A stretch of 13,176 bases of DNA from Pseudomonadota bacterium (GTDB taxonomy: Bacteria > Pseudomonadota > Alphaproteobacteria > Acetobacterales > Acetobacteraceae), in contig JAJZVE010000056.1 of NCBI GenBank assembly GCA_021845835.1, positions 1 to 13,176 on the forward strand. The letters run 5' to 3'. Below are positions 6,459 through 12,463 of the stretch, one piece after another. Position numbers and translations under genes: made by a program. Numbering within the stretch: position 1 is the stretch's first letter; the number at the start of each line of letters is the position of its first letter. Under the pieces are notes generated by a model. That model was given only the letters and a program-made list of their open reading frames with translations, had not been told where the DNA came from and did not search any database.

Positions 6459-8201
6459 ATGACCATCGAACTCCGCACGACGCCGCAGGACGCGGCCTAT
6501 GACATCGCGGTGGTGGGGGCGGGCGGTGCCGGGATGGCCGCCGCCCTGTTCGCCGCCATCCAGGGCATGAAGGTGCTGCTGATCGAGCGCACCGAATATG
6601 TCGGCGGCACCACCGCGCTGTCGGCGGCGACCACGTGGATTCCGAACACGCATCACTCGGCCGGCACCGGCACCGTGGACAGCCAGGAGAACGCCGCGAA
6701 GTTCCTGCGGCTCGCGGTCGGCAACCGCTCGCCCGAGGACATGCGCCGCGCGTTCCTGGAAGCCGGCCCTAAAGCGATCGACATGCTGGAGAGCAACTCG
6801 GACGCGCTGTTCCGCGCGCGGCCATTCCACCCCGACTACATTTCCGACCTCGAAGGATCGACGCTGCGCGGCCGCGCGCTGGAGCCGCTGCCGTTCGACG
6901 GCCGCAGGCTCGGCGCGCATTTCGCGCTGGTGCGACCGCCGATCCCCGAATTCACCGTGCTCGGCGGCATGATGATCGACCGCGACGATGTCACCCATCT
7001 GCTCGGCATGACGCGGTCGTTCGCATCGTTCCGGCACGCGCTGAAGCTGCTGGCGCGCCATGCCGTCGACCGGCTGGGCCATCCGCGCGGCACGCGGCTG
7101 GTGATGGGCAACGCGCTGATCGGCCGGCTGCTCTGTTCGCTGGACCAACGCGGGGTGGACATCCTGGTCCGCACCAAGGTCGAGGAACTGGTAAAGAGCG
7201 GCGATGCCATCGTCGGCCTGGTCGCCTCCCAGGATGGCGAGCGTCGCCGCATCGCCGTGCGGCGCGGCGTGATCCTGGCCTCCGGCGGCTTCAACCGCCA
7301 TGCGACGCGGCGCGCCGAGATGCTGGCCAGCCCGGCGCCCGAGCACAGCCCGATCGCGCCCGGCAACACCGGCGAGATGCACGATCTCGCGCTCGCGGCC
7401 GGCGGCCGGTACGGCACCGGCAACCTGGACAACGCCTACTGGGCGCCGGTTTCGGTGCGTCGGCGCGCCGACGGGACGACGGCGGTGTTCCCGCATTTCA
7501 TCCTGGACCGCGGCAAGCCGGGCATGGTGACGGTGAACAGCAAGGGGCTGCGCTTCGTCAACGAATCAACGTCGTACCACCTGTTCGGCCGGGCCATGTT
7601 CGAAGCGAACCGGACGGTGCCGACGATCCCGGCCTTCCTCGTCACCGACTCGGTCGCGTTGCGCAAATACGGCATCGGCATGGTGCATCCCGGCGGCAAG
7701 GGGCTGAAGCCGTTCCTGGCCGATGGCTATCTTACCGCCGCGCCGACGCTGGACGAACTGGCGCGCAAGCTGCAGATCGACGCCGCCGGCCTGCGCGAGA
7801 CGGTGGCCCGGATGAACGAATACGCCCGCACCGGGGTTGATCCGGAGTTCGGTCGCGGCACCACCGACTATCACCGCGCCAACGGCGACCCGGCGCAGAA
7901 GCCCAATCCGAATCTCGGCCCGATCGGCACCCCGCCCTTCTACGCCATCCGGCTCTATCCGGGCGACATCGGCGCCGCGACCGGCCTGGTCACCAACGTG
8001 GACGCGCAGGTGCTGGGGCCCGACGACCGCCCGATCCGCGGCCTGTATGCCTGCGGCAACGACATGAACTCGGTGATGGGCGGGGTCTATCCGGCGCCCG
8101 GCATTACCATCGGGCCGGGCATCACCTTCGCCTACATTGCCGCCCGGCACGCGGCCAGCCCGGCGGCCGCCCGCCGGACGGCGGCCGACGCAGCGGCCTG
8201 A
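6459..8201 (+). CDS. FAD-dependent oxidoreductase, FAD_binding_2 family, 3-ketosteroid dehydrogenase-like
   Basis: This 580-residue flavoprotein starts with a dinucleotide-binding motif (VVGAGGAGMAAA, 18-29), an acidic residue for the FAD ribose (E43) and YVGGTTALS (47-55). GVILASGGFNR (270-280) is the second FAD-contact segment. The C-terminus has LYACGNDMNSVMGGVYPAPGITIGPGITFAYIAARHA at 529-565 (only family motifs quoted), where Y544 and G548 match the Tyr-x-x-x-Gly oxyanion pair of 3-ketosteroid delta-1-dehydrogenases. PDY at 125-127 may be the equivalent of another active-site Tyr. Related enzymes include fumarate and urocanate reductases, so the reaction is an alpha,beta-dehydrogenation or reduction of a carbonyl compound (inference). 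No signal peptide is seen, so it is cytoplasmic. The gene lies 55 bp after the transporter on the same strand and is probably the last gene of that operon. The Shine-Dalgarno is weak: AAAGGA sits far from the ATG. Confidence 0.9.
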   Translation: MTIELRTTPQDAAYDIAVVGAGGAGMAAALFAAIQGMKVLLIERTEYVGGTTALSAATTWIPNTHHSAGTGTVDSQENAAKFLRLAVGNRSPEDMRRAFLEAGPKAIDMLESNSDALFRARPFHPDYISDLEGSTLRGRALEPLPFDGRRLGAHFALVRPPIPEFTVLGGMMIDRDDVTHLLGMTRSFASFRHALKLLARHAVDRLGHPRGTRLVMGNALIGRLLCSLDQRGVDILVRTKVEELVKSGDAIVGLVASQDGERRRIAVRRGVILASGGFNRHATRRAEMLASPAPEHSPIAPGNTGEMHDLALAAGGRYGTGNLDNAYWAPVSVRRRADGTTAVFPHFILDRGKPGMVTVNSKGLRFVNESTSYHLFGRAMFEANRTVPTIPAFLVTDSVALRKYGIGMVHPGGKGLKPFLADGYLTAAPTLDELARKLQIDAAGLRETVARMNEYARTGVDPEFGRGTTDYHRANGDPAQKPNPNLGPIGTPPFYAIRLYPGDIGAATGLVTNVDAQVLGPDDRPIRGLYACGNDMNSVMGGVYPAPGITIGPGITFAYIAARHAASPAAARRTAADAAA

Positions 8202-8210
8202 ACGGAAGGG

Positions 8211-8236
8211 GGTCGGCCCGCCCAGGCGGGCCGACC
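8211..8236. terminator. Hairpin between convergent genes, probable bidirectional terminator
   Basis: A perfect 12-bp inverted repeat (8211-8222 and 8225-8236) with a minimal loop fills almost all of the space between the flavoprotein stop (8201) and the Hint-protein stop (8238). It has no clear T-run on either strand, so it may rely on stem strength or Rho. Its position between convergent genes argues for termination. Confidence 0.55.
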
Positions 8237-8237
8237 G

Positions 8238-9167
8238 TCAGGCGGCTTCGGCCAGCGCGCCGAACAGCGCCGCGGCGCGGGCGGCCAGCTCGGCGCGCAC
8301 CCCGGCCGGCAACTGGCGGGCCGACTTGGCGCGCGGATAGGGCAGTTCCTCCGCCGCCACCGCCGCGCGCTCGTCCCAGTTCTCGAAGCCAAGCGCCTCG
8401 ACGCCGTCCAAAAAGCTCTCCGCCGCCGCCCCTTCGGCCAGCAGCAGCGCGTGGCTGTCGAGTTCGACATGGTAGTAGGTGAACACCAGCGGCATGTCCT
8501 GCTCGCGCACGATGGAGCTGCCGTTCACCAGCGCGGCGGCATGGGCCAGCACGCCGCCGACCAGCACGGCATGACCGGGGGAGACCAGCAGGTCACGGGC
8601 GGGCACGTTCTCCGCCAGCGCGCCGGCCTTGATGCGGATCGGCAGCATGCTCAGCGGGTCGCGGCCGAAGCGCGAGATAGTGCTGCGGCCGAGCCAGCGC
8701 ACCGGGCGCGCCTGCCCGTCCGCGGTCAGCACCAGATCCCCCGCCGCAAGCGATTCCACCGGCACCGCGCCGCCCGGCGTCGCGATCAATGTGCCGGCAA
8801 CGAAGCAGCCTGGCGCGGCAGAGGTCAGGTTCCACAGACCCGAACTGGTTGAGCTGTTCGCAGTGTCCGTGGTGATCGTGCCGTTGGGAGCTGTCTGGCC
8901 AGCGGGAACGAACAGAGTATAGGTGCTGTTAATTGCCCCCAGGAAACCGTAGTACGTGTGACCACCTGCGGTGTAACTTACCGTGCCTTCGTAGGTATAT
9001 GTTTTATTCCCATTCGTGAACGTCTCATTCTGCTCGTCACCGAGAATATTGTCGTCGTTGGTGGGCGACTCGGTGATCGTCTTGCTGGTTACTCCGGCAG
9101 CGTTAATCGTGCCGGTGCTGCCACTGAGAGTAAAACCATATTCGTCGTAAGTTATCGCAACAGGCAT
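8238..9167 (-). CDS. Hint-domain (Hedgehog/intein-like, Hint_2) protein
   Basis: This 309-residue protein is built of two parts. Residues 1-115 are rich in Thr, Ser, Asn, Gly and Tyr (YTYEGTVSYTAGGHTYYGF, 57-75), resembling extracellular or beta-rich passenger segments, with no recognised fold. Residues 121-250 are a Hint_2 domain: nucleophile-position C121 in GCFVAGTLIATPGG, VESLAAGDLVLTADG (137-151), SPGH at 196-199 (a variant of the TxxH block), and YYHVELDSHALLLAEG (231-246). A charged Ala-rich tail follows. Hint domains perform N-S acyl shift and self-cleavage. No terminal HN pair is seen, so splicing is unlikely and cleavage or ligation is more plausible (inference). Codon composition differs sharply between halves. 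ATG at 9167 is chosen, with GGGGG shortly upstream; GTG directly before it (9170) is possible. Transcription is convergent with the importer operon. Confidence 0.85.
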   Translation of the reverse strand: MPVAITYDEYGFTLSGSTGTINAAGVTSKTITESPTNDDNILGDEQNETFTNGNKTYTYEGTVSYTAGGHTYYGFLGAINSTYTLFVPAGQTAPNGTITTDTANSSTSSGLWNLTSAAPGCFVAGTLIATPGGAVPVESLAAGDLVLTADGQARPVRWLGRSTISRFGRDPLSMLPIRIKAGALAENVPARDLLVSPGHAVLVGGVLAHAAALVNGSSIVREQDMPLVFTYYHVELDSHALLLAEGAAAESFLDGVEALGFENWDERAAVAAEELPYPRAKSARQLPAGVRAELAARAAALFGALAEAA

Positions 9168-9193
9168 CACACACCCCCACGCCGCCCGCGCAT

Positions 9194-9222
9194 GGAATGC
9201 CTGATCGATGCGATCGTGTCAA
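9194..9222 (-). promoter_or_regulatory. Possible promoter of the Hint-protein gene
   Basis: On the minus strand a consensus TTGACA lies at 9222-9217, with a poor -10 (CATTCC, 9199-9194) 17 bp on. A small perfect inverted repeat, GATCG-ATG-CGATC (9203-9215), sits in the spacer and could be an operator. Only the -35 is convincing, so the call is weak. Confidence 0.25.
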
Positions 9223-9266
9223 GATTATTTGCGGATTCAACCCGTTTCGGCCGTACCGTCCGCCCC

Positions 9267-9304
9267 CCGCATTGCCGCCGCCGCCGCCCGCCGCTTCAAT
9301 GCGG
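9267..9304 (+). promoter_or_regulatory. Inverted repeat around a CCG run at the amidohydrolase start
   Basis: CCGCATTG (9267-9274) and CAATGCGG (9297-9304) form a perfect 8-bp inverted repeat. The loop is mostly CCG triplets, and the right arm ends three bases before the ATG at 9308. In RNA this would put a hairpin where the ribosome-binding site should be, and no purine-rich site is present. An alternative in-frame ATG (9299) lies inside the right arm. A role in translation control is inferred. Confidence 0.35.
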
Positions 9305-9307
9305 CGC

Positions 9308-10156
9308 ATGGACCTGCCGCCGTCCGCTCTGCGCGACGCCGTCACCCTGCTGGCCCCGCCGGTGCAGGCGGCGCCGCTGGTGTTCGCCTCGCCGCATTCC
9401 GGCCGGCGTTACGACGCCGCCTTCCTCGCCGCGGCGCGGCTCGACCCGCAGGCGCTGCGCCGCAGCGAGGACTGTTTTGTTGACGAACTGTTCGCCGCCG
9501 CGCCGGCGCACGGCGCACCGCTGCTCGCCGCCACCTTCCCGCGCGCCTTCTGCGACGCCAACCGCGAGCCGTGGGAACTCGACCCGGCAATGTTCGCCGA
9601 TCCGCTGCCGCCCTGGGTCAACACCGGCAGCGCCCGCGTCGCCGCCGGCCTCGGCACCATCGCGCGCGTGGTCGCCTCCGGCGAGGCGATCTATCGCGAC
9701 AGGCTGCGCTTCGCCGAGGCCGAGGCGCGCGTGCGCGCCTGCTGGATGCCGTTCCACGCGGCGCTGCAGGACCTGATCGCGGCGACGCGCACCCGCTTCG
9801 GCCGCTGCCTGCTGATCGACTGCCATTCCATGCCGGCCGCCCAGCCCGGCGCGCCGCCCGGCGCCGGCGCCGACATCGTGCTGGGCGACGCCCACGGCAC
9901 CGCCTGCGGCGCCCGCACGGTGCGGCTGGCGCAGGACACGCTGGAACGGCTCGGCTACCGCGTGCGCCGCAACGAACCCTATGCCGGCGGCTACATCACC
10001 CGCCACTATGGCCGCCCGCGCGAGGGCGTGGAGGCGCTGCAGGTGGAAATCTGCCGCAGCCTCTACATGGACGAGGCCCGCTTCGCCAGGCGCACGTCCT
10101 TCGCCGCGGTGCAGCGCGACATGACGGCGCTGATCGCCGCGCTGGCGGCCGGCTGA
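9308..10156 (+). CDS. N-formylglutamate amidohydrolase family protein
   Basis: This 282-residue protein matches the family along its length. Visible motifs are FASPHSGRRY (26-35), RSEDCFVDELF (52-62), FPRAFCDANREPWELDP (77-93), LLIDCHSMP (168-176), DIVLGDAHG (189-197) and NEPYAGGYITRHYGRP (222-237), then ALQVEICRSLYMD (243-255). Conserved His, Asp and Glu in these blocks are candidates for metal binding. Characterised members hydrolyse N-formyl-L-glutamate to formate and glutamate at the end of histidine breakdown. No hut genes are visible, so the substrate here could be another N-acyl amino acid. The start is uncertain: 9308 begins close to the first conserved block, 9299 adds three residues, and 9197 would add a Pro/Arg-rich extension unlike the family. 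No Shine-Dalgarno is visible. It is divergent from the Hint gene and is followed by a strong hairpin. Confidence 0.88.
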   Translation: MDLPPSALRDAVTLLAPPVQAAPLVFASPHSGRRYDAAFLAAARLDPQALRRSEDCFVDELFAAAPAHGAPLLAATFPRAFCDANREPWELDPAMFADPLPPWVNTGSARVAAGLGTIARVVASGEAIYRDRLRFAEAEARVRACWMPFHAALQDLIAATRTRFGRCLLIDCHSMPAAQPGAPPGAGADIVLGDAHGTACGARTVRLAQDTLERLGYRVRRNEPYAGGYITRHYGRPREGVEALQVEICRSLYMDEARFARRTSFAAVQRDMTALIAALAAG

Positions 10157-10159
10157 GAC

Positions 10160-10196
10160 AAAAAAATTGGCGGTGCCGCAAGGCACCGCCAAGTTT
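10160..10196. terminator. Strong intrinsic terminator, T-run on the minus strand
   Basis: An 11-bp perfect stem (10167-10177 with 10182-10192) closes a four-base GCAA loop on the plus strand. On the minus strand it is followed by seven consecutive T (10166-10160). On the plus strand only GTTTA follows. It can end the amidohydrolase transcript 3' of its stop, but the better terminator direction is leftward, where no protein gene is present. Confidence 0.8.
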
Positions 10197-10246
10197 AGGG
10201 AGGAAACGTCCAAGAAGCAGGAAAGCGGCTGAGCCGCCTTGCTGCG
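10160..10246 (-). ncRNA. Candidate small RNA, about 87 nt
   Basis: On the minus strand, a promoter-like pair (TTGCAG 10281-10276, 17 bp, TATCTT 10258-10253) predicts a start near 10246. The RNA would open directly with a 29-nt stem-loop (10245-10217; 12 pairs including one G-U, one C-C mismatch, three-base loop). An unpaired stretch containing UCCUCCC (10204-10198) comes next, then the terminator hairpin with U7. This stem / exposed anti-Shine-Dalgarno / terminator layout is typical of alphaproteobacterial trans-acting small RNAs. No family was recognised. The promoter is moderate (three and four of six matches), so this remains a prediction. Confidence 0.4.
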
Positions 10247-10252
10247 AGGCAC

Positions 10253-10281
10253 AAGATAGGCGGCCGATCATTCGTCTGCAA
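10253..10281 (-). promoter_or_regulatory. Predicted promoter of the candidate small RNA
   Basis: TTGCAG and TATCTT on the minus strand are separated by 17 bp. The predicted start 6-7 nt downstream coincides with the first base of the 5' stem-loop at 10245, and this agreement is the main support. The remaining stretch up to 10349 shows no other gene. Confidence 0.35.
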
Positions 10282-10323
10282 GCGAGTTTTTGCATTGCAG
10301 CATTCCCCTTCGGGCAGCACACG

Positions 10324-10349
10324 GGGGTTGCACACCAGGGCTTAACCCC
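10324..10349 (+). promoter_or_regulatory. Small hairpin holding the ribosome-binding site of the transglycosylase
   Basis: GGGGTT (10324-10329) can pair with AACCCC (10344-10349) immediately before the ATG at 10350. The AGGG ribosome-binding site (10337-10340) lies in the 14-nt loop. It may tune translation; the evidence is weak. Confidence 0.25.
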
Positions 10350-11150
10350 ATGCGCCCAAAATCCCGGCGCATGACCAGACTCCTGCTGCTGTCACTGTTC
10401 GCCCTGCTCGCCCCCGTCGCCCCAGCCGCGGCGGTACCGGCGCCGCCGCCGGCCGATCCAGGCTGGCAATGCCGCGCCGCCATCGCCGCCGCCGAGCGCG
10501 GGTTCGGCATTCCCGCCGGGCTGATGGCGGCGATCGGCCGGATCGAGAGCGGGCGGCGCGGCGCCGACGGCCGCGTCGATCCCTGGCCGTGGTCGATCGA
10601 CGCCGAGGGCAACGGGCGCATGTTCGACAGCAAGCCCGCCGCGGTCGCCGCAGTGCGCAGCCTGCAGGCGGCCGGCGTGCGCTCGATCGATGTCGGCTGC
10701 ATGCAGGTCAACCTGCTGCACCACCCGGACGCCTTCGACGGCCTCGACGCCGCCTTCGACCCGGTCAGCAATGTCGGGTTCGCAGCCCGTTTCCTTTTGC
10801 AACTTCGGTCCCAGACCGGCTCCTGGCCGGAGGCAGCGGCGCTCTACCACTCCGCCACCCCGGCGCTCGCCGCCGACTACCGGCGCAAGGTGATGGCGGC
10901 GTGGCCGGTCGCCCTGGCGGAAGCGGGGGCGGCGGCCTCGCCCGCCGCATGGGGCGTACCGGCACCGCCGGCCGCCGGCCGCCTCGGCGCCGGGGGCACG
11001 CTGCCGGCTCGCATCCTGCCGAATGGGCGCCTCGCCCCGCACCTGTTCCCGCTCGCTCCCGGCCGCAACGGACGCAGCCTCGCCGCCTATCGCGCCGCGC
11101 CGGTCCCGCTCGCCGCCCCTGTCCCGGCACCGCCGCGCGGCCCGGGCTGA
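10350..11150 (+). CDS. Secreted lytic transglycosylase-like protein (SLT domain)
   Basis: This 266-residue protein starts with a Sec-type signal peptide: basic n-region (RPKSRRMTR), Leu-rich core to about 21, and an Ala-rich cleavage region near 26-29. A lysozyme-like SLT domain follows at about 38-185. It contains IGRIESG with the probable catalytic E66, then SIDVGCMQVNLLHH (112-125) and AALYHSATP (163-171). Such enzymes cleave the MurNAc-GlcNAc bond of peptidoglycan in the periplasm, forming 1,6-anhydro ends. The C-terminal 80 residues are Pro/Ala/Gly-rich with no recognised domain. ATG at 10350 is preferred over 10371 because AGGG lies 9 nt upstream and the added MRPKSRR completes a positively charged n-region. 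It is on the same strand as the RND genes and 50 bp upstream, so co-transcription is possible. A VirB1-like role is conceivable, but no secretion-system genes are seen. Confidence 0.82.
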   Translation: MRPKSRRMTRLLLLSLFALLAPVAPAAAVPAPPPADPGWQCRAAIAAAERGFGIPAGLMAAIGRIESGRRGADGRVDPWPWSIDAEGNGRMFDSKPAAVAAVRSLQAAGVRSIDVGCMQVNLLHHPDAFDGLDAAFDPVSNVGFAARFLLQLRSQTGSWPEAAALYHSATPALAADYRRKVMAAWPVALAEAGAAASPAAWGVPAPPAAGRLGAGGTLPARILPNGRLAPHLFPLAPGRNGRSLAAYRAAPVPLAAPVPAPPRGPG

Positions 11151-11200
11151 GCCGCGGCAGCACGGTTGCAATTTCGGCGCCGCGGCTTCTACATGGCGGG

Positions 11201-12283
11201 ATGCACGCGCGAGCCATTCTCATCCTGCTCAGCCTGCTGTCGGCACTGCCGACGGCGGCGCGGGCACAGTCCGGGGTGCCGGTGCTGGCGGCAACGGCGA
11301 AGCGGCAGGACGTGCCGGTTGTGCTGCGCAATATCGGCGCGGTGCAGGCGTTCTATTCCGTGCTGGTGCGCGCCCGCGTCGATGGCACGCTGGATCGCGT
11401 GTTCTTCACCGAGGGGCAGGAAGTCAGGGCCGGCGACGCGATCGCGCTGATCGACCCGCGCCCCTACGAAGCCGCCCTCGCCGCCGCGGTGGCGAAGAAG
11501 GCCGCCGACCAGGCGCAGCTGGCCAACGCCCATGCCGACCTGACGCGCTATTCCAACCTGGCACGCAGCGACTTCGCGTCGCGCCAGCAGGTCGATACGC
11601 AGCAGGCGACGGTGGCGGAGCTGCAGGCCACCATCGCCGGCGACGACGCGGCGATCGAGACCGCGCGCCTCAACGTGGAATTCTGCCACATCACCTCGCC
11701 GATCAGCGGGCGGACCGGGCTGCGGCTGGTCGATCCCGGCAACCTGATCCACGCCACCGACGCGCAAGGCATCGTGACCATCACCCAGCTGCACCCGATC
11801 GCGGTGATCTTCACGCTGCCGCAGGACGACCTGCCGCAGATCCAGGCGGCGATGGCGCAGGGCTCCGCGCCGGTGCTCGCCTTCAGCGGCGACGACCGCA
11901 CCGAACTGGCGCACGGCCGGCTGATGACCATCGACAACCAGATCGACCAGAGCACCGGCACGGTCAGGCTGAAGGCGGAATTCGCCAACCCGGACAACAA
12001 GTTGTGGCCAGGCCTGTTCGTCAATGCGCATCTGCAGGCGGCGATCCTGAAGGACGTGGTGACGGTGCCGTCGCCGGCACTGCAGCGCGGGCCGAACGGG
12101 CTGTATGTCTATCTTGTGAAGTCGGACCAGACGGTCGCGATGCAGCCGGTCAAGGTGACGCAGGACGACGGCACGCTGGCCGTGATCGCCGACGGCGTGG
12201 CACCCGGTGCCGAAGTGGTGGTGAACGGCCAACTGCGGCTGCAGAACGGCAGCCACGTCGCCGTCGCGAAGGCGAGCAGCTGA
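11201..12283 (+). CDS. mdtA: RND efflux periplasmic adaptor subunit, MdtA/MuxA type (HlyD family)
   Basis: This 360-residue membrane-fusion protein links an inner-membrane RND pump to an outer-membrane channel. A signal peptide ends at ARA-Q (cut after residue 22); no lipobox Cys is present. The order is: beta-barrel/lipoyl start (VLVRARVDGTLDRVFFTEGQEVRAGDAIALIDPRPYEA, about 55-91), alpha-helical coiled-coil hairpin (about 92-158, with SRQQVDTQQATVAELQ), second lipoyl half (CHITSPISGRTGLRLVDPGN, 162-181), and beta-barrel with DNQIDQSTGTVRLKAEF (245-261) and LWPGLFVN (268-275). These phrases are characteristic of the MdtA group, and the downstream pump is MdtB-like, so the symbol is used at family level. 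There is no clear ribosome-binding site; GGCGGG directly abuts the ATG. The stop at 12281-12283 overlaps a spurious ATG, and the true pump start lies 180 bp on, beyond a palindrome island. Confidence 0.93.
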   Translation: MHARAILILLSLLSALPTAARAQSGVPVLAATAKRQDVPVVLRNIGAVQAFYSVLVRARVDGTLDRVFFTEGQEVRAGDAIALIDPRPYEAALAAAVAKKAADQAQLANAHADLTRYSNLARSDFASRQQVDTQQATVAELQATIAGDDAAIETARLNVEFCHITSPISGRTGLRLVDPGNLIHATDAQGIVTITQLHPIAVIFTLPQDDLPQIQAAMAQGSAPVLAFSGDDRTELAHGRLMTIDNQIDQSTGTVRLKAEFANPDNKLWPGLFVNAHLQAAILKDVVTVPSPALQRGPNGLYVYLVKSDQTVAMQPVKVTQDDGTLAVIADGVAPGAEVVVNGQLRLQNGSHVAVAKASS

Positions 12284-12288
12284 TGTCG

Positions 12289-12454
12289 CGAGGGCGGAAG
12301 ACCCTCGGCGCGGCCCCTTCCCGCAAGCGGGAGAACGGGCAGCAACGAGTCGCGCACGCAGCCGGCAAGGCCGGCGTAAGCTGCATCGGCAAGGTCCTGG
12401 CTTTTCTTACCCTCTCTCGCGTTCGGGAGAGGGCGTACCGCGCCGGGTGAGGGA
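12289..12454. repeat. Palindrome island, intergenic repeat-like, between adaptor and pump genes
   Basis: Four inverted repeats lie in the 180-bp gap: CGAGGG/CCCTCG (12289-12307), TCCCGC-AA-GCGGGA (12319-12332), GCCGGC-AAG-GCCGGC (12361-12375), and a 10-bp imperfect stem (12410-12419 with 12424-12433). The last, with its trailing GGGTGAGGG, resembles the widespread proteobacterial intergenic palindromes of the CCCTCTCCCGC...GCGGGAGAGGG type. The tail also supplies the AGGG ribosome-binding site of the pump gene 10 nt before its ATG. No coding function is supported here. Confidence 0.55.
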
Positions 12455-12463
12455 ACAGCGGCG

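Noticed and set aside
5309..6478. Minus-strand 389-codon frame opposite the LivG/LivF domains
   Set aside because: It is antisense to a frame with intact ABC ATPase motifs; its own translation is His/Arg/Gln-rich and matches nothing.
8211..8236. Convergent hairpin as a recombination or attachment site
   Set aside because: No integrase, direct repeat or tRNA is nearby, and a terminator between convergent genes explains it.
9197..9307. N-terminal 37-residue extension of the amidohydrolase
   Set aside because: The added sequence is Pro/Arg-rich, runs through the inverted repeat and CCG run, and has no counterpart at the family's N-terminus.
12283..12450. ATG overlapping the adaptor stop opening a 55-codon frame
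   Set aside because: The overlap looks like translational coupling, but the frame runs only through palindromic repeats, ends at 12450 and is out of frame with the pump at 12464. It may be a relic of an older start, which cannot be shown.
11023..12450. Plus-strand 475-codon frame overlapping the adaptor
   Set aside because: It is a shifted-frame shadow of the adaptor gene, whose own frame shows signal peptide, lipoyl and barrel motifs.
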